A DNA stretch of 32,838 bases from Rikenellaceae bacterium (GTDB taxonomy: Bacteria > Bacteroidota > Bacteroidia > Bacteroidales > Rikenellaceae): assembly GCA_020859685.1 (NCBI GenBank), contig JAJBVT010000065.1, positions 1 through 32,838 of the forward strand, written 5' to 3'. Shown here one piece after another: positions 1 to 8,044 of this stretch. The position numbers and the translations under genes are program-made. How positions within the stretch are numbered: the first letter of the stretch is position 1; each line of letters opens with the position of its first letter. The notes below the pieces were generated by a model. It ran no database searches. It was not told where the DNA came from and saw nothing but the letters and a program-made list of their open reading frames with translations.

Positions 1-406
1 CCGTCTCCGCCGGGCGCGCTACCCCGGCGGCCGCGGGGGAGTGTATTCGGTCCGGCAGGGTCGTCGGGGTGGTGGGCTGTGAGCCGCCCAGCGGGGATAC
101 CAGTGCCGGGGTGATAGTGGCGCCGGGGTTCTCTTGAAATAGGTTTTTCAATTCGCACGGGTTCTCTTTGCACGGGTTCGCCTCGGATGTGTTCTCGCCG
201 CACTGGTTCGTACCGGAGGGTTTCGGTTCGCACCGTTGGGCGAGCATCAGCGCTATCAGGCCCGTTCCGGTGCCGATATCGAGCGCCCGGCGTATCTCCG
301 GCCCTGCCGTACACCACGAACCCAGCAGGACCCCGTCCGTGCCCACCTTCATGGCCGCACGCTCCTGCGTAACGGTAAACCTCTTGAAACGGAACGGCCG
401 TGACAT
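1..406 (-). CDS. tRNA1(Val) (adenine37-N6)-methyltransferase-like, N-terminal part, runs off the left edge
   Basis: The minus strand is open from an ATG at 404-406 to the window edge (about 135 codons). The first 65 residues fit the TrmN6/YfiC family of SAM-dependent methyltransferases that modify A37 of tRNA1(Val): an RFKRFTV start, a [12 protein letters not shown] motif near residues 20-31, and the SAM-binding [17 protein letters not shown] segment near residues 43-59. Family members continue directly into the next Rossmann strand (ITGIEID-like). Here at least 75 residues of low-complexity sequence rich in Cys, Pro, Asn, Glu and Thr follow instead, with the nonamer AACCCGTGC repeated. Whether the catalytic NPPY motif follows lies outside the window. 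The family call is fairly sure; the state of the gene (intact with a long loop, or disrupted) is not. Confidence 0.7.
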   Translation of the reverse strand, partial: MSRPFRFKRFTVTQERAAMKVGTDGVLLGSWCTAGPEIRRALDIGTGTGLIALMLAQRCEPKPSGTNQCGENTSEANPCKENPCELKNLFQENPGATITPALVSPLGGSQPTTPTTLPDRIHSPAAAGVARPAET

Positions 407-570
407 TTTTCGGATATAACTGTTATATTACGGTAATCAGTACGTTAGGTGAAAGTCAACCCCGTTGCGGACGTGATGCCTCGCCCACAGGCGGGGTGGC
501 GGACCGCCTCAAACAAAGTAGTAAAGTAGCTTATCAAAGCAGAACTTCCGGCACCGTTCCGGCCCGAAAA

Positions 571-600
571 GACGGAAGGCCCGGTTTACCGGCCTTCGTC
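571..600 (-). terminator. Rho-independent terminator of the TIGR02757 gene
   Basis: A hairpin with arms GACGGAAGGCC and GGCCTTCGTC around a short loop lies just beyond the stop codon at 629. Read on the minus strand it is followed by a T-rich GTCTTTTC. The rest of 407-628 holds no other gene that I can support. Confidence 0.6.
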
Positions 601-628
601 CCCATACCCATGGTTGGGAGGCAATGGG

Positions 629-1405
629 TCAGGACTCTTTAAGGTAGCCGTCTATCCCGGCGCCGAACAGCGAGAAATCGAACCGGACCGGGTCACCCGG
701 GTCGAACCCGCGCAGGCCGGCCGTAATCTCCTCGACCGCCTTCCAGTCGTTCTGGCGGCGTGACAGCAGGCCCAGCGCGCGGCCCATATTGCCCGCATGT
801 ACGTCTATGGGGAGATAGAGGGCCGACATGGGGATATCCCGCCACAGGCCGAAATCCACGCCCCGGTCGTCCCGGCGAACCATCCAGCGCAGGTACATGT
901 TCAGCCGCTTGCAGGCCGCCCCCTTGTCGATGGACGACAGGTGCTTCTCACACCTGGGAGGATGCTCGAAGGCGAAAAACTCCGCCCGGAACCTCGACAG
1001 CACCGTCCGCATGTCGCCCGTGGCGCGCCACTGCTCCTGAAAGAACCCGCCCAGCCCGCCGTGCAGGGTGTAGAACCTGCGCAGGGCCAGTATGAAATGG
1101 GTGAGGTCCATGCCGTTGAAGGTCCGGTGGACGTAACCGGCAAGGGTCGACAGATCGGCATGCGAGGCGTTGACGGTGAAATCGTAGGGCGAATTGTCGA
1201 GGAACTCCATCATCCGCACGGCGCTCTTTACGATTGCCTTGCGGTTACTCCACGCGATGGTGGCGGCAAGGAATCCGCTGATTTCCCGGTCCTCCTGCCC
1301 CGTGTAACGGTGCGGTATGCTTACGGGGTCGTGCTCGATAAATTCCGGGCGGTTGTACTTGTCGTGTAGCCGCTCGAGCACCTCCCTCAGTTCTTCGCTG
1401 TTCAT
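629..1405 (-). CDS. TIGR02757 (DUF2400) family protein
   Basis: A 258-residue ORF with the features of the TIGR02757 family, which is common in Bacteroidota. Visible hallmarks are HDPVSIPHRY near residue 25, FLAATIAWSNRKAI near 45, the KRLNMYLRWMVR stretch near 165-177, LPIDVHAGNMGRAL near 197-210, and FDPGDPVRFDFSLFGAG near 232-248. The core resembles the helix-hairpin-helix GPD DNA glycosylase fold (a basic RLN..LRWMVR helix, then an Asp-containing PxD.H motif), so a DNA-repair role is possible, but that is an inference from pattern only. Length is normal for the family and the start ATG at 1405 matches the usual N-terminus. The gene ends at a terminator hairpin at 571-600. Confidence 0.8.
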   Translation of the reverse strand: MNSEELREVLERLHDKYNRPEFIEHDPVSIPHRYTGQEDREISGFLAATIAWSNRKAIVKSAVRMMEFLDNSPYDFTVNASHADLSTLAGYVHRTFNGMDLTHFILALRRFYTLHGGLGGFFQEQWRATGDMRTVLSRFRAEFFAFEHPPRCEKHLSSIDKGAACKRLNMYLRWMVRRDDRGVDFGLWRDIPMSALYLPIDVHAGNMGRALGLLSRRQNDWKAVEEITAGLRGFDPGDPVRFDFSLFGAGIDGYLKES

Positions 1406-1436
1406 TTTTTGTTATAATACTTTAATGCGATTCGTA

Positions 1437-1503
1437 GATCCTTCACTTGCGTTCAGGATGACATTTGTGTAATATTGTCATTTCAAGTATAATGAAGGAT
1501 TAC
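1437..1503. repeat. GATCCTTC-type dispersed repeat, degenerate pair
   Basis: GATCCTTCACTTGCGTTCAGG followed by ATGACA at 1437-1463 matches copies at 10969 and 11135. A weaker inverted partner (TTGTCATTTCAAG...ATGAAGGAT) follows at about 1476-1500, so the pair could fold back. It sits between the start of the TIGR02757 gene and the end of the nucleotidase gene. Confidence 0.5.
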
Positions 1504-1545
1504 ATTGCCTTGCCGGATTGCAGATACCGACCGGTATAACCGTTT

Positions 1546-2973
1546 TTATCTAATTATCACCCGCATACAGGTATCGGGCGCTACGGGCGAAATACGGTTT
1601 ATATACTTCTCAGCGGCGAAGGCTATGCGTATCCCCGAGTCGGTACCCTCTCCGGTGTAGGCGTGCTTATAGACCGAATCCACATAGTCGGACAGGGCGA
1701 CCCGGAAGCGGCGGCCAGAAGGCGCTTCCACCGTGCTTTCGAAAAAAATATCGGTGGCGTTTCCCTCATCATCGGTCACTATCGTATACTCTATGCCCGA
1801 GGGATAGAGATCGAGCGTGTGCGACTCCTTGCCTTTGGAATTGAACTTATTGAGCAGCAGTTCGCCGACTTCTGCGAGGGTCATATAGTGGGTGACTATG
1901 GTATTGCCGAACGGCTCCGCCGCGTAGACCTCGGCTTTGGTTATCGGCCCGGCATCGAGACGGTCGATGCGCATGCCGCCCATGTTATGGAACGATATAT
2001 CGGCACCCACAGCGTCCCTCATCGCATCTGAAAATAAGTTCATCAGGGCTAACTTGTCCATATCGCCCGTGGCTGTGCCGACCACCTCGAGCAGCCCGGG
2101 TTCGTTTTTTATTTCGGCCACCATAGCCGCGACCGCCGGGTCATGTGCCACGGTGTCGAGCAGTACCATGCGGTTGTCGATGCCCAGCACCCGGCCCCCG
2201 CGGTGGGTTATTTCGGTCACCCCGGCGTACTGAAGGTTCTTCCCCGTCTGCGTGACCAGTGTGCCGCCGATTTCGCGGCCTTCGGGCAGCAGGGTGTGGG
2301 AATGGCCGCCGATAATAATATCCAGCTCGGGCCTCGCCACGGCAAGAATCGAATCCTCGGTAAAACCGAGGTGGCTTATAAGAATATACAGGTCCACCGA
2401 GTCGGACAGCGGGGCGTACCGCTCCGCCGTTTCCAGCGGGTCGTGGAACCGTATGCCGCCGAAATTCGCAAGTTTACCGTCCGGATGGCCGTCCACGGCG
2501 GTGGTCACCATCCCGGTGAAGCCGAGTTTCAGCCCGCCCGCCTCGGCGATATGGTAGGGGGGTACGAAGTCGAGTGCCGTGCCTTCCACGTCGGCGTTGG
2601 TGAGGATATTTACGAACGCGGCTTCAGCGGTCCTTTTGGCAAGCAAATTGTTCCCGTTGTCCCACTCGTGATTGCCGAAGGTGGCTATGTCCAGCCCGGC
2701 GGCGTTGAGCAGGTCCACCACCGGCTTGTACTGCTCGGGGGCCATGTCGACATAAGGGCTTCCGGTCCACCGGTCGCCTGCGTCGAGGTAGAGTACCTCC
2801 ACCCCTTCGGCGGAGCGGTAACCGTTAAGCAGCGTCACCAGCGCGGGGAAGTTGTCGATATGCGAGTGGATATCGTTGGTGGAGACCAGGACGAGTTTCC
2901 GGGTCCCGGCCGGTGAGCCGCCGTAGCCGGCAAGCAGGATAAGGGTCGCGAAGAGTGCGGTAAGTTTTCTCAT
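1546..2973 (-). CDS. 5'-nucleotidase/UshA-type metallophosphoesterase, exported
   Basis: The start is placed at the ATG at 2971-2973 (MRKLTALF), giving 475 residues with a signal-like hydrophobic N-terminus; an upstream in-frame extension to 3150 looks non-coding. The N-terminal metallophosphoesterase domain shows STNDIHSH (metal site), DAGDRWTG, FGNHEWDNG, ISHLGF and GGHSH, all canonical for the UshA/5'-nucleotidase family. The C-terminal nucleotidase domain follows from about residue 310, with GGMRID and AEPFGNTIV. The expected role is hydrolysis of nucleotides or related phosphoesters outside the inner membrane. The signal peptide ends LILLAGYGG, which resembles a lipobox in which the invariant Cys is Tyr, so it may be soluble periplasmic rather than a lipoprotein. 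It is divergent to the nucleoside kinase at 3283, which would fit nucleoside salvage. Confidence 0.85.
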   Translation of the reverse strand: MRKLTALFATLILLAGYGGSPAGTRKLVLVSTNDIHSHIDNFPALVTLLNGYRSAEGVEVLYLDAGDRWTGSPYVDMAPEQYKPVVDLLNAAGLDIATFGNHEWDNGNNLLAKRTAEAAFVNILTNADVEGTALDFVPPYHIAEAGGLKLGFTGMVTTAVDGHPDGKLANFGGIRFHDPLETAERYAPLSDSVDLYILISHLGFTEDSILAVARPELDIIIGGHSHTLLPEGREIGGTLVTQTGKNLQYAGVTEITHRGGRVLGIDNRMVLLDTVAHDPAVAAMVAEIKNEPGLLEVVGTATGDMDKLALMNLFSDAMRDAVGADISFHNMGGMRIDRLDAGPITKAEVYAAEPFGNTIVTHYMTLAEVGELLLNKFNSKGKESHTLDLYPSGIEYTIVTDDEGNATDIFFESTVEAPSGRRFRVALSDYVDSVYKHAYTGEGTDSGIRIAFAAEKYINRISPVAPDTCMRVIIR

Positions 2974-3137
2974 ATTGTTCGGGAGTATTGGTACCGGGTG
3001 TTCGGGTTTAACTTTAATATAGCCACAAATATACATTTTTTTCATATTTTTGGATGCCGCAGCCTGTACGGTGCGCCGGCCCCCGAGGAGAGGATAATAT
3101 GCCCGGAATGGCGGTATTTCCACGTCCGGGCGGCCGG

Positions 3138-3245
3138 TAATTATATACATATTTACACAAATGTGAAAAGTACGTCTGCTTTGCAGACGTGCGGCCCGCC
3201 GGGGCGGGATGGCGGGCCGCTATAAATAATTAGTGTAAAACTTGT
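3138..3245 (+). repeat. Double-hairpin intergenic repeat, copy 1
   Basis: This element has an AT-rich left flank (ATATACATATTTACA), then a perfect 8-bp hairpin (ACGTCTGC 3172-3179, TTT loop, GCAGACGT 3183-3190). A perfect 10-bp GC hairpin follows directly (GCGGCCCGCC 3191-3200, 10-nt loop, GGCGGGCCGC 3211-3220), then TATAAA and GTGTAAAA. A near-identical copy lies at 7795-7892. Both copies sit in gaps between divergently transcribed genes, so they are not ordinary terminators between convergent genes. Confidence 0.75.
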
Positions 3246-3282
3246 AAATAGTTCCCTGTTAAAAAATAGTGAGATATATAAT

Positions 3283-4953
3283 ATGCCTAAGACCGTAAAG
3301 ATAATCTGCGAGAACACCGGCACCCAGTTCCATGTTGCACAGGGGACTTCGCTGCTGGACGTTATAAATATAATCAGCCTCAAGTGCGACCACCCGGTGC
3401 TGGCCGCCTATGTAAACAACAACCTTAAAGAACTGCACTACTGCATCTTCGAGCCGGTGTCGATACGGTTTATCGACATTACCCATTTCGAAGGTATGCG
3501 GGTTTACCAGCGCACGCTGTTTTTTACCCTGAGCAAGGCCGTGAGGGACGTCTACCCCGGGCATACTCTCCGCATCAGGCACTCCGTGTCCAAAGGATTT
3601 TACGCCGAAATAGAGGGAATCGACGAGATAACGCAGGAACATATAGACTCCCTGAAGGCGAGGATGGACGAGCTTATCGCCCAGAACATCCCGATAGTAC
3701 ACGACCGGGTGCTGACGGCCGAGGCCGAGCAGATATACGAGGATATGGGTTACACGGACAAGCTGGCTCTCCTGCGGTCGCGCCCGAGGCTCTACTCCAC
3801 GCTCTACCATCTTGCCGATATTTCGGGATATATGTTCGGGGCGCTGGCCGTGTCGACAGGGGCGCTTACGCTCTACGACCTTCGGAAATATTACCGGGGA
3901 ATCTACATAGCCATTCCCACGCGGACCGAACCTACGCGACTCGAAAAGATGGTGCCGCAGGACAAGATGTTCGAAATTTTCTCCGAGTATTCGGCCTGGG
4001 TCGATATTATGGGTGTATCGAACATCGGGTCGCTCAACAACAAGATTATCGCGGGCAACAGCAGCGAACTTATTAAGGTCGCCGAGGCCTTCCATGAGAA
4101 GAAGTTGGCCAGCATCGCCGATAAGGTTTTGGTCGAAAATAAATCACGCGGTGCGCGGCTGGTGCTGATAGCCGGGCCGTCGTCCAGCGGCAAGACCACT
4201 TTCGCAAAGCGGCTCGGGATACAGATGCGTATACTGGGTCTCCAGCCGGTGATGATTTCGCTGGATGACTACTTCGTGGAGAGGGAGAAGACCCCCCTCG
4301 ACGAGAACGGCGAGTACGACTACGAATCGCTTTACGCACTCGACCTGGAAACGTTCAACGACAACCTGATGACCCTGTTCGACGGCGGGTCGGCCGATAT
4401 TCCCCGTTACGACTTCATCACGGGCAAGCGGGAGTACCACGAAACGCCGCTCCGGCTCGACGAGAAATCGGTGCTGGTAATAGAGGGCATCCACGGCCTG
4501 AACCCGGAGCTTACCAAAGAGATAGACGACAAATATATCTTCAAAATCTACATTTCGGCGCTGACCTCCATTACTCTCGACGACCTGTCGCGTATACCCA
4601 CCACGGACAACCGCCTGCTGAGGCGCATCGTGCGCGACTACTCCGGCCGCGGCTCGGACGCGATGTCTACCCTCAAGCGGTGGCAGAGCGTTCGAAAGGG
4701 TGAGGACAAGCATATCTTCCCCTATCAGGAGAATGCGGACGTGATGTTCAACTCGTCGCTGTTTTACGAGATATCGGTCCTCAGAAGGTTCGCCGAGCCG
4801 ATGCTCTACGAGGTGCCCGACACTGTACCCGAGTACGGCGAGGCCCGCAGGCTGCTGAAGTTCCTCAAGAATTTTATCCCCATCCCCCCGGACGAGATTC
4901 CGCCCACCTCGCTGCTCAGGGAATTTATCGGGGGCAGCAGTTTCAAATATTGA
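3283..4953 (+). CDS. Nucleoside kinase with N-terminal TGS-like domain (uridine kinase/phosphoribulokinase family)
   Basis: A 556-residue protein with two parts. Residues 1-60 are TGS-like (KIICENTGTQFHVAQGTSLLDVI), followed by a region reminiscent of the threonyl-tRNA synthetase second domain. From about 290 a uridine kinase/phosphoribulokinase-type P-loop domain appears, with Walker A GPSSSGKTTFAKRL at 298-311, a DDYFVEREKTP motif near 345, DIPRYDF near 390, and VLVIEGIHGLNPEL near 428. The architecture and length match the Bacteroidota 'nucleoside kinase' family. It presumably phosphorylates a nucleoside in the cytoplasm; the exact substrate cannot be read from sequence. It is transcribed divergently from the nucleotidase with the double-hairpin repeat between them. 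Confidence 0.85.
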   Translation: MPKTVKIICENTGTQFHVAQGTSLLDVINIISLKCDHPVLAAYVNNNLKELHYCIFEPVSIRFIDITHFEGMRVYQRTLFFTLSKAVRDVYPGHTLRIRHSVSKGFYAEIEGIDEITQEHIDSLKARMDELIAQNIPIVHDRVLTAEAEQIYEDMGYTDKLALLRSRPRLYSTLYHLADISGYMFGALAVSTGALTLYDLRKYYRGIYIAIPTRTEPTRLEKMVPQDKMFEIFSEYSAWVDIMGVSNIGSLNNKIIAGNSSELIKVAEAFHEKKLASIADKVLVENKSRGARLVLIAGPSSSGKTTFAKRLGIQMRILGLQPVMISLDDYFVEREKTPLDENGEYDYESLYALDLETFNDNLMTLFDGGSADIPRYDFITGKREYHETPLRLDEKSVLVIEGIHGLNPELTKEIDDKYIFKIYISALTSITLDDLSRIPTTDNRLLRRIVRDYSGRGSDAMSTLKRWQSVRKGEDKHIFPYQENADVMFNSSLFYEISVLRRFAEPMLYEVPDTVPEYGEARRLLKFLKNFIPIPPDEIPPTSLLREFIGGSSFKY

Positions 4954-5003
4954 GGGCTGCCAATAGCCGCTACCGTAAGATACTAATTCCAAACATACCT
5001 GTT

Positions 5004-5474
5004 ATGAGAAGAACCTTTGCTATGAAACTATTGCCATTGGCGGTGGTTATTTCGCTCACGATGTTACCGTCGTGCACGACAAAGAAGTATTACGAGGACA
5101 ACCACTATTACGACTACGGGCTGGCCATAGACCCTGCCATCTATTACGTGGACAAAAACGATTTCACCTGGAACGACAACCTCTTCCGGTGGGAATACTC
5201 CTTCAACGACGACTACCTGACGGAATTCCAGCTGGAGGAGATGGAGATTGCCGGTACCGTAATTTTCACCGAGAACAACAACCGCTATTTCAGCCCGATG
5301 CCCTACGTCGAAACCTACTACTCGGGCGACGTGCATGTGGTGGAGACCATCGGGTACGAGGTGACCCGCGGGCTGGTGACGTTCTATATACAGACCAACG
5401 AGAGGTATATCACCCGGGACTGGATGTACGACCGGTACGAGTTCAAAGTATCGCTGTTTTATTGGAAAGAATAG
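5004..5474 (+). CDS. Lipoprotein of unknown function, paralogue of the next gene
   Basis: I chose the ATG at 5004 (MRRTFAMKLLPL), giving 156 residues; an ATG at 5022 is also possible. The N-terminus is a lipoprotein signal peptide with lipobox LPSC at about residues 20-23 (cleavage before the Cys), so the product is probably anchored in the outer membrane or facing the periplasm. The mature part is rich in Tyr, Trp and acidic residues and ends FKVSLFYWKE. It shares FxWNxxxxRWE, a VETIGYEV segment, TFYIQ and a C-terminal FKVxLxW with the product at 5660, so the two are tandem paralogues. I do not recognise the family. Confidence 0.65.
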   Translation: MRRTFAMKLLPLAVVISLTMLPSCTTKKYYEDNHYYDYGLAIDPAIYYVDKNDFTWNDNLFRWEYSFNDDYLTEFQLEEMEIAGTVIFTENNNRYFSPMPYVETYYSGDVHVVETIGYEVTRGLVTFYIQTNERYITRDWMYDRYEFKVSLFYWKE

Positions 5475-5499
5475 CCGCACGGATGCGGTAAAAGGGAGG

Positions 5500-5530
5500 C
5501 TCCCGGGGTTATTACGCTCCGGGAGTTTTC
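5500..5530 (+). terminator. Rho-independent terminator after the first lipoprotein gene
   Basis: Stem CTCCCGG (5500-5506) pairs with CCGGGAG (5519-5525) and is followed directly by TTTTC. It lies 25 nt past the stop codon and separates the two paralogous lipoprotein genes. Confidence 0.6.
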
Positions 5531-5659
5531 TGTTACGGTCGCAACTCGGGGGCTGGACAGAGGTGTGCGTGTATGCCTGGCCGGGAACTCCTGTTTCGAT
5601 TTTCCCCGCCCGGCTCCGCTTCGGGCCTGCTATTTTGCACGGTTTATGAATGGGGTACC

Positions 5660-6118
5660 ATGAAATTAAACCGACAATCTATGAAAAGAAGGCTACTCTC
5701 TTTTTTTGCTTCCGTGACGGCGCTGGCCGCGGCGGCCATAATATTCTCCTCCTGCTCCGACGACGTGGGGGCGGAATACCTCGACGAGTTCTATAAGGTG
5801 ACCCGCACACAATGGGCATGGAACGAGGATTACGAACGCTGGGAGGTGTTCTACGACAACGCCAACGTCGATAATTACATGTACGAGTACGGCGTGACCA
5901 ACGGCTACGTATGGCTGTACGAGGGCGACGTGGAGACCCGTAAACAGTTGGAATACAACTACCTCGAGGTGTACGGCGGGGAGTACTACAACGTTACCAT
6001 AGGCTACGATATCAGCTACCGCAGTATCGGGTTCTATATTTACAGCCCGGAGTACTATCTGCCGCGCAAGGCTATCCCCACGCCTCTCGACTTCAAGGTA
6101 ACCCTGATGTGGCAATAG
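5660..6118 (+). CDS. Lipoprotein of unknown function, paralogue of the previous gene
   Basis: The start is placed at ATG 5660 (MKLNRQSMKRRLLSFF), giving 152 residues; ATG 5681 (MKRRLLSFF) is equally possible. A lipoprotein signal peptide with lipobox FSSC is followed by SDDVGAEYLDEFY. The mature domain repeats the pattern of its neighbour: QWAWNEDYERWEV, YNVTIGYDIS, IGFYIYSPEYY and a terminal FKVTLMW. Each gene has its own terminator, so they seem to be separately transcribed duplicates rather than a coupled pair. The function is not known to me. Confidence 0.65.
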   Translation: MKLNRQSMKRRLLSFFASVTALAAAAIIFSSCSDDVGAEYLDEFYKVTRTQWAWNEDYERWEVFYDNANVDNYMYEYGVTNGYVWLYEGDVETRKQLEYNYLEVYGGEYYNVTIGYDISYRSIGFYIYSPEYYLPRKAIPTPLDFKVTLMWQ

Positions 6119-6153
6119 AGTACCTTTCGGGGAGGGCTCACTTTGTTCAGACG

Positions 6154-6183
6154 GTAACGGCCGGGCGTCAGCCCGGCCGTTAC
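6154..6183. terminator. Bidirectional-looking terminator between convergent genes
   Basis: A perfect 13-bp stem (GTAACGGCCGGGC 6154-6166, GTCA loop, GCCCGGCCGTTAC 6171-6183) sits in the 86-nt gap between the plus-strand lipoprotein gene and the minus-strand alpha-oxoamine synthase gene. T-runs on either side are weak. Confidence 0.65.
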
Positions 6184-6204
6184 TTGTCATGATATGCGAC
6201 GAAA

Positions 6205-7455
6205 CTACTTGTCGGCCATATTCGGCATCGGTTTCCTGTATTCGCCCGAGGCGAGCCTGCCGCGTATCGCGTCGAAGCACTGGAGGGTGTACTCCACGTC
6301 TTCGAGCGTGTGAACGGCAGTGGGGATGATACGCAGGATTATTTCGCCCTTGGGGATTACGGGATAGACCACCACCGAGCAGAACAGGTTGTAGTTCTCG
6401 CGTAGGTCTACCACCAGGTTCGTGGCCTCGGGTATGTCCCCCTTGAGGAATACCGGGGTCACCGGCGACTGCGTGACGCCGATATCGAACCCGCGCTCGC
6501 GGAACCCGTTCTGAAGCGCGTGGACGATGGTCCAGAGCCGCTCCAGATATTCCGGATGCGTGCGGATAAGTTTCAGCCGTTTGAAGGCGCCCATCACCAT
6601 CGGCATGGGGAGCGACTTGGCGTAGGTCTGCGACCGCATATTGTAGCGCAGGAAATCTATCACGTATTTGTGCGAGGCCACGAACGCCCCTATCCCGGCC
6701 ATCGATTTCGCGAAGGTGTTGAACAGCACGTCCACCCCTTCGATAGCCCCGAAATGGTGCGCGGTACCCCGTCCGTCCGGACCCATCGTACCGAATCCGT
6801 GTGCGTCGTCCACCAGCAGGCGGAAATCGAACTCCTTCTTCAGGGCCACTATCTCGTCCAGCTTACCCAGGTCGCCCTTCATCCCGAATACACCCTCGGT
6901 AATCACCAGCACCCCGCCGCCGGACTCCTCGGCGACCTTCTGCGCATGGCCCAGCTGCTTGCGCAGGCTCTCCATGTCGTTATGGCCGAATACGAACCTC
7001 TTGCCCGTGTGCATACGAAGGCCGTCGATAATGCAGGCGTGCGACTCGGCGTCGTAGACCACCGCATCGCGGCGGCTGAGCAGGCAGTCGATAATGGATA
7101 TCATGCCCTGATAGCCGAAGTTGAGCAGGAAGGCGTCCTCCTTGCCCACGAAGGCTGCAAGCTCGCGCTCCAACTGTTCGTGGTACTTTGTCTGGCCGCT
7201 CATCATGCGGGCGCCCATCGGGGCGGCCATGCCGAACTCGGCCGCGCCGTCGGCGTCGGCCTTGCGCACCTCGGGGTGGTTGGCAAGCCCCAGATAGTTG
7301 TTGAGGCTCCAGTTGAGAACCTCGCGGCCGCGGAACGTCATCCGGGGGCCGATATCGCCCTCCAGTTTGGGAAATGAGAAATATCCGTGGCTGTAAGCCT
7401 GATACATGCCGATAGGACCGCCGGCATCTTTCTTGATTCTTTCGAGTATATCCAC
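6205..7455 (-). CDS. PLP-dependent alpha-oxoamine synthase (serine palmitoyltransferase / cysteate acyltransferase type)
   Basis: A 416-residue fold-type I PLP enzyme of the alpha-oxoamine synthase family, which condenses an amino acid with an acyl thioester and releases CO2. Visible landmarks are NNYLGLANHPEV near 52-63, the ring-stacking His in SHACIIDG (H139), the cofactor Asp/His in LLVDDAHGFGTMG (D216, H219), and the Schiff-base Lys K250 in NTFAKSMAGIGAF. The variant (a GYFSFPKLEG N-terminus, PMGARMMSGQTKYH, a VYPVIPKGEIILRIIPT C-terminus) resembles the Bacteroidota subgroup that includes serine palmitoyltransferase-like proteins and the cysteate acyl-ACP transferase (SulA/CFAT) of sulfonolipid synthesis. 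I cannot separate these substrates from sequence alone. It is a single gene, divergent from bamD. Confidence 0.8.
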   Translation of the reverse strand: MDILERIKKDAGGPIGMYQAYSHGYFSFPKLEGDIGPRMTFRGREVLNWSLNNYLGLANHPEVRKADADGAAEFGMAAPMGARMMSGQTKYHEQLERELAAFVGKEDAFLLNFGYQGMISIIDCLLSRRDAVVYDAESHACIIDGLRMHTGKRFVFGHNDMESLRKQLGHAQKVAEESGGGVLVITEGVFGMKGDLGKLDEIVALKKEFDFRLLVDDAHGFGTMGPDGRGTAHHFGAIEGVDVLFNTFAKSMAGIGAFVASHKYVIDFLRYNMRSQTYAKSLPMPMVMGAFKRLKLIRTHPEYLERLWTIVHALQNGFRERGFDIGVTQSPVTPVFLKGDIPEATNLVVDLRENYNLFCSVVVYPVIPKGEIILRIIPTAVHTLEDVEYTLQCFDAIRGRLASGEYRKPMPNMADK

Positions 7456-7794
7456 TATCGTCAGGTTTTATTTTTGAAGTAGTTAAATCGGGCCAGAGCG
7501 ATCGTCGCGTCGGGTGGCAAAACCGCCCTCAACGAAAACCCCTGCAAATCTACATATATTTTATTTACGTAAGAATAGGTATTTATACTTACACCTTCGG
7601 GTGGATAGCAGGTGATAGTGAGAGGGGAATCATCGATTTACTTGCAATCCCGGGTGAAACGGGGTATATCTCCCTTTTGTGCGACCCTTGGCGCGAAACT
7701 GTTCCCCGGTCTTAGCATACCGGATAACCCCGCATGCGCTTCGGAATTACCGTAACCGCTGGTAGGGTGGAAACTAACTGTTAAAGGCAATCAA

Positions 7795-7892
7795 TATACA
7801 TATTTGCATTAAGATAAAATTACATCTGCTTTGCAGACGTGCGGCCCGCCGGGGGCGGGGTGGCGGGCCGCTATAAACAAGTTGTGTAAAAT
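7795..7892 (+). repeat. Double-hairpin intergenic repeat, copy 2
   Basis: It matches copy 1 at 3138-3245 over about 100 nt. The first hairpin is ACATCTGC/TTT/GCAGACGT (one mismatch), and the second is GCGGCCCGCC (7841-7850), an 11-nt G-rich loop and GGCGGGCCGC (7862-7871). TATAAACAA and GTGTAAAA follow. The GC stem is perfectly kept while the first stem has one change. Confidence 0.75.
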
Positions 7893-7964
7893 GGTATATT
7901 GTTACCCCGAAAAAAACATCCGGGAAATAGACAATATATTTTTTCAATCGTCGTTAAAAATGTG

Positions 7965-7972
7965 TAATTTTG
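7965..7972 (+). promoter_or_regulatory. Candidate Bacteroidota -7 element (TAATTTTG) upstream of bamD
   Basis: TAATTTTG matches the Bacteroidota TAnnTTTG consensus for the housekeeping sigma factor. A T-rich stretch near 7940-7945 could serve as a weak -33 element. It lies about 73 nt upstream of the bamD ATG. Confidence 0.4.
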
Positions 7973-8044
7973 CATGTCTGTGTCGGCCCGTAAATTGAAT
8001 GCGGAGGAGTGTAATGCGCAGGTTGGCAATAATTTAACCGGTTT

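Larger units (their letters stand above)
7456..8044. other. 589-nt divergent intergenic region
   Basis: This gap lies between the start codons of the alpha-oxoamine synthase (minus) and bamD (plus). It holds copy 2 of the double-hairpin repeat (7795-7892) and a candidate promoter for bamD at 7965-7972. I see no ORF with protein-like character and no tRNA in 7456-7794. Confidence 0.6.

Noticed and set aside
797-1369. Plus-strand ORF opposite the TIGR02757 gene
   Set aside because: It is a shadow of the minus-strand gene, which has clear family motifs.
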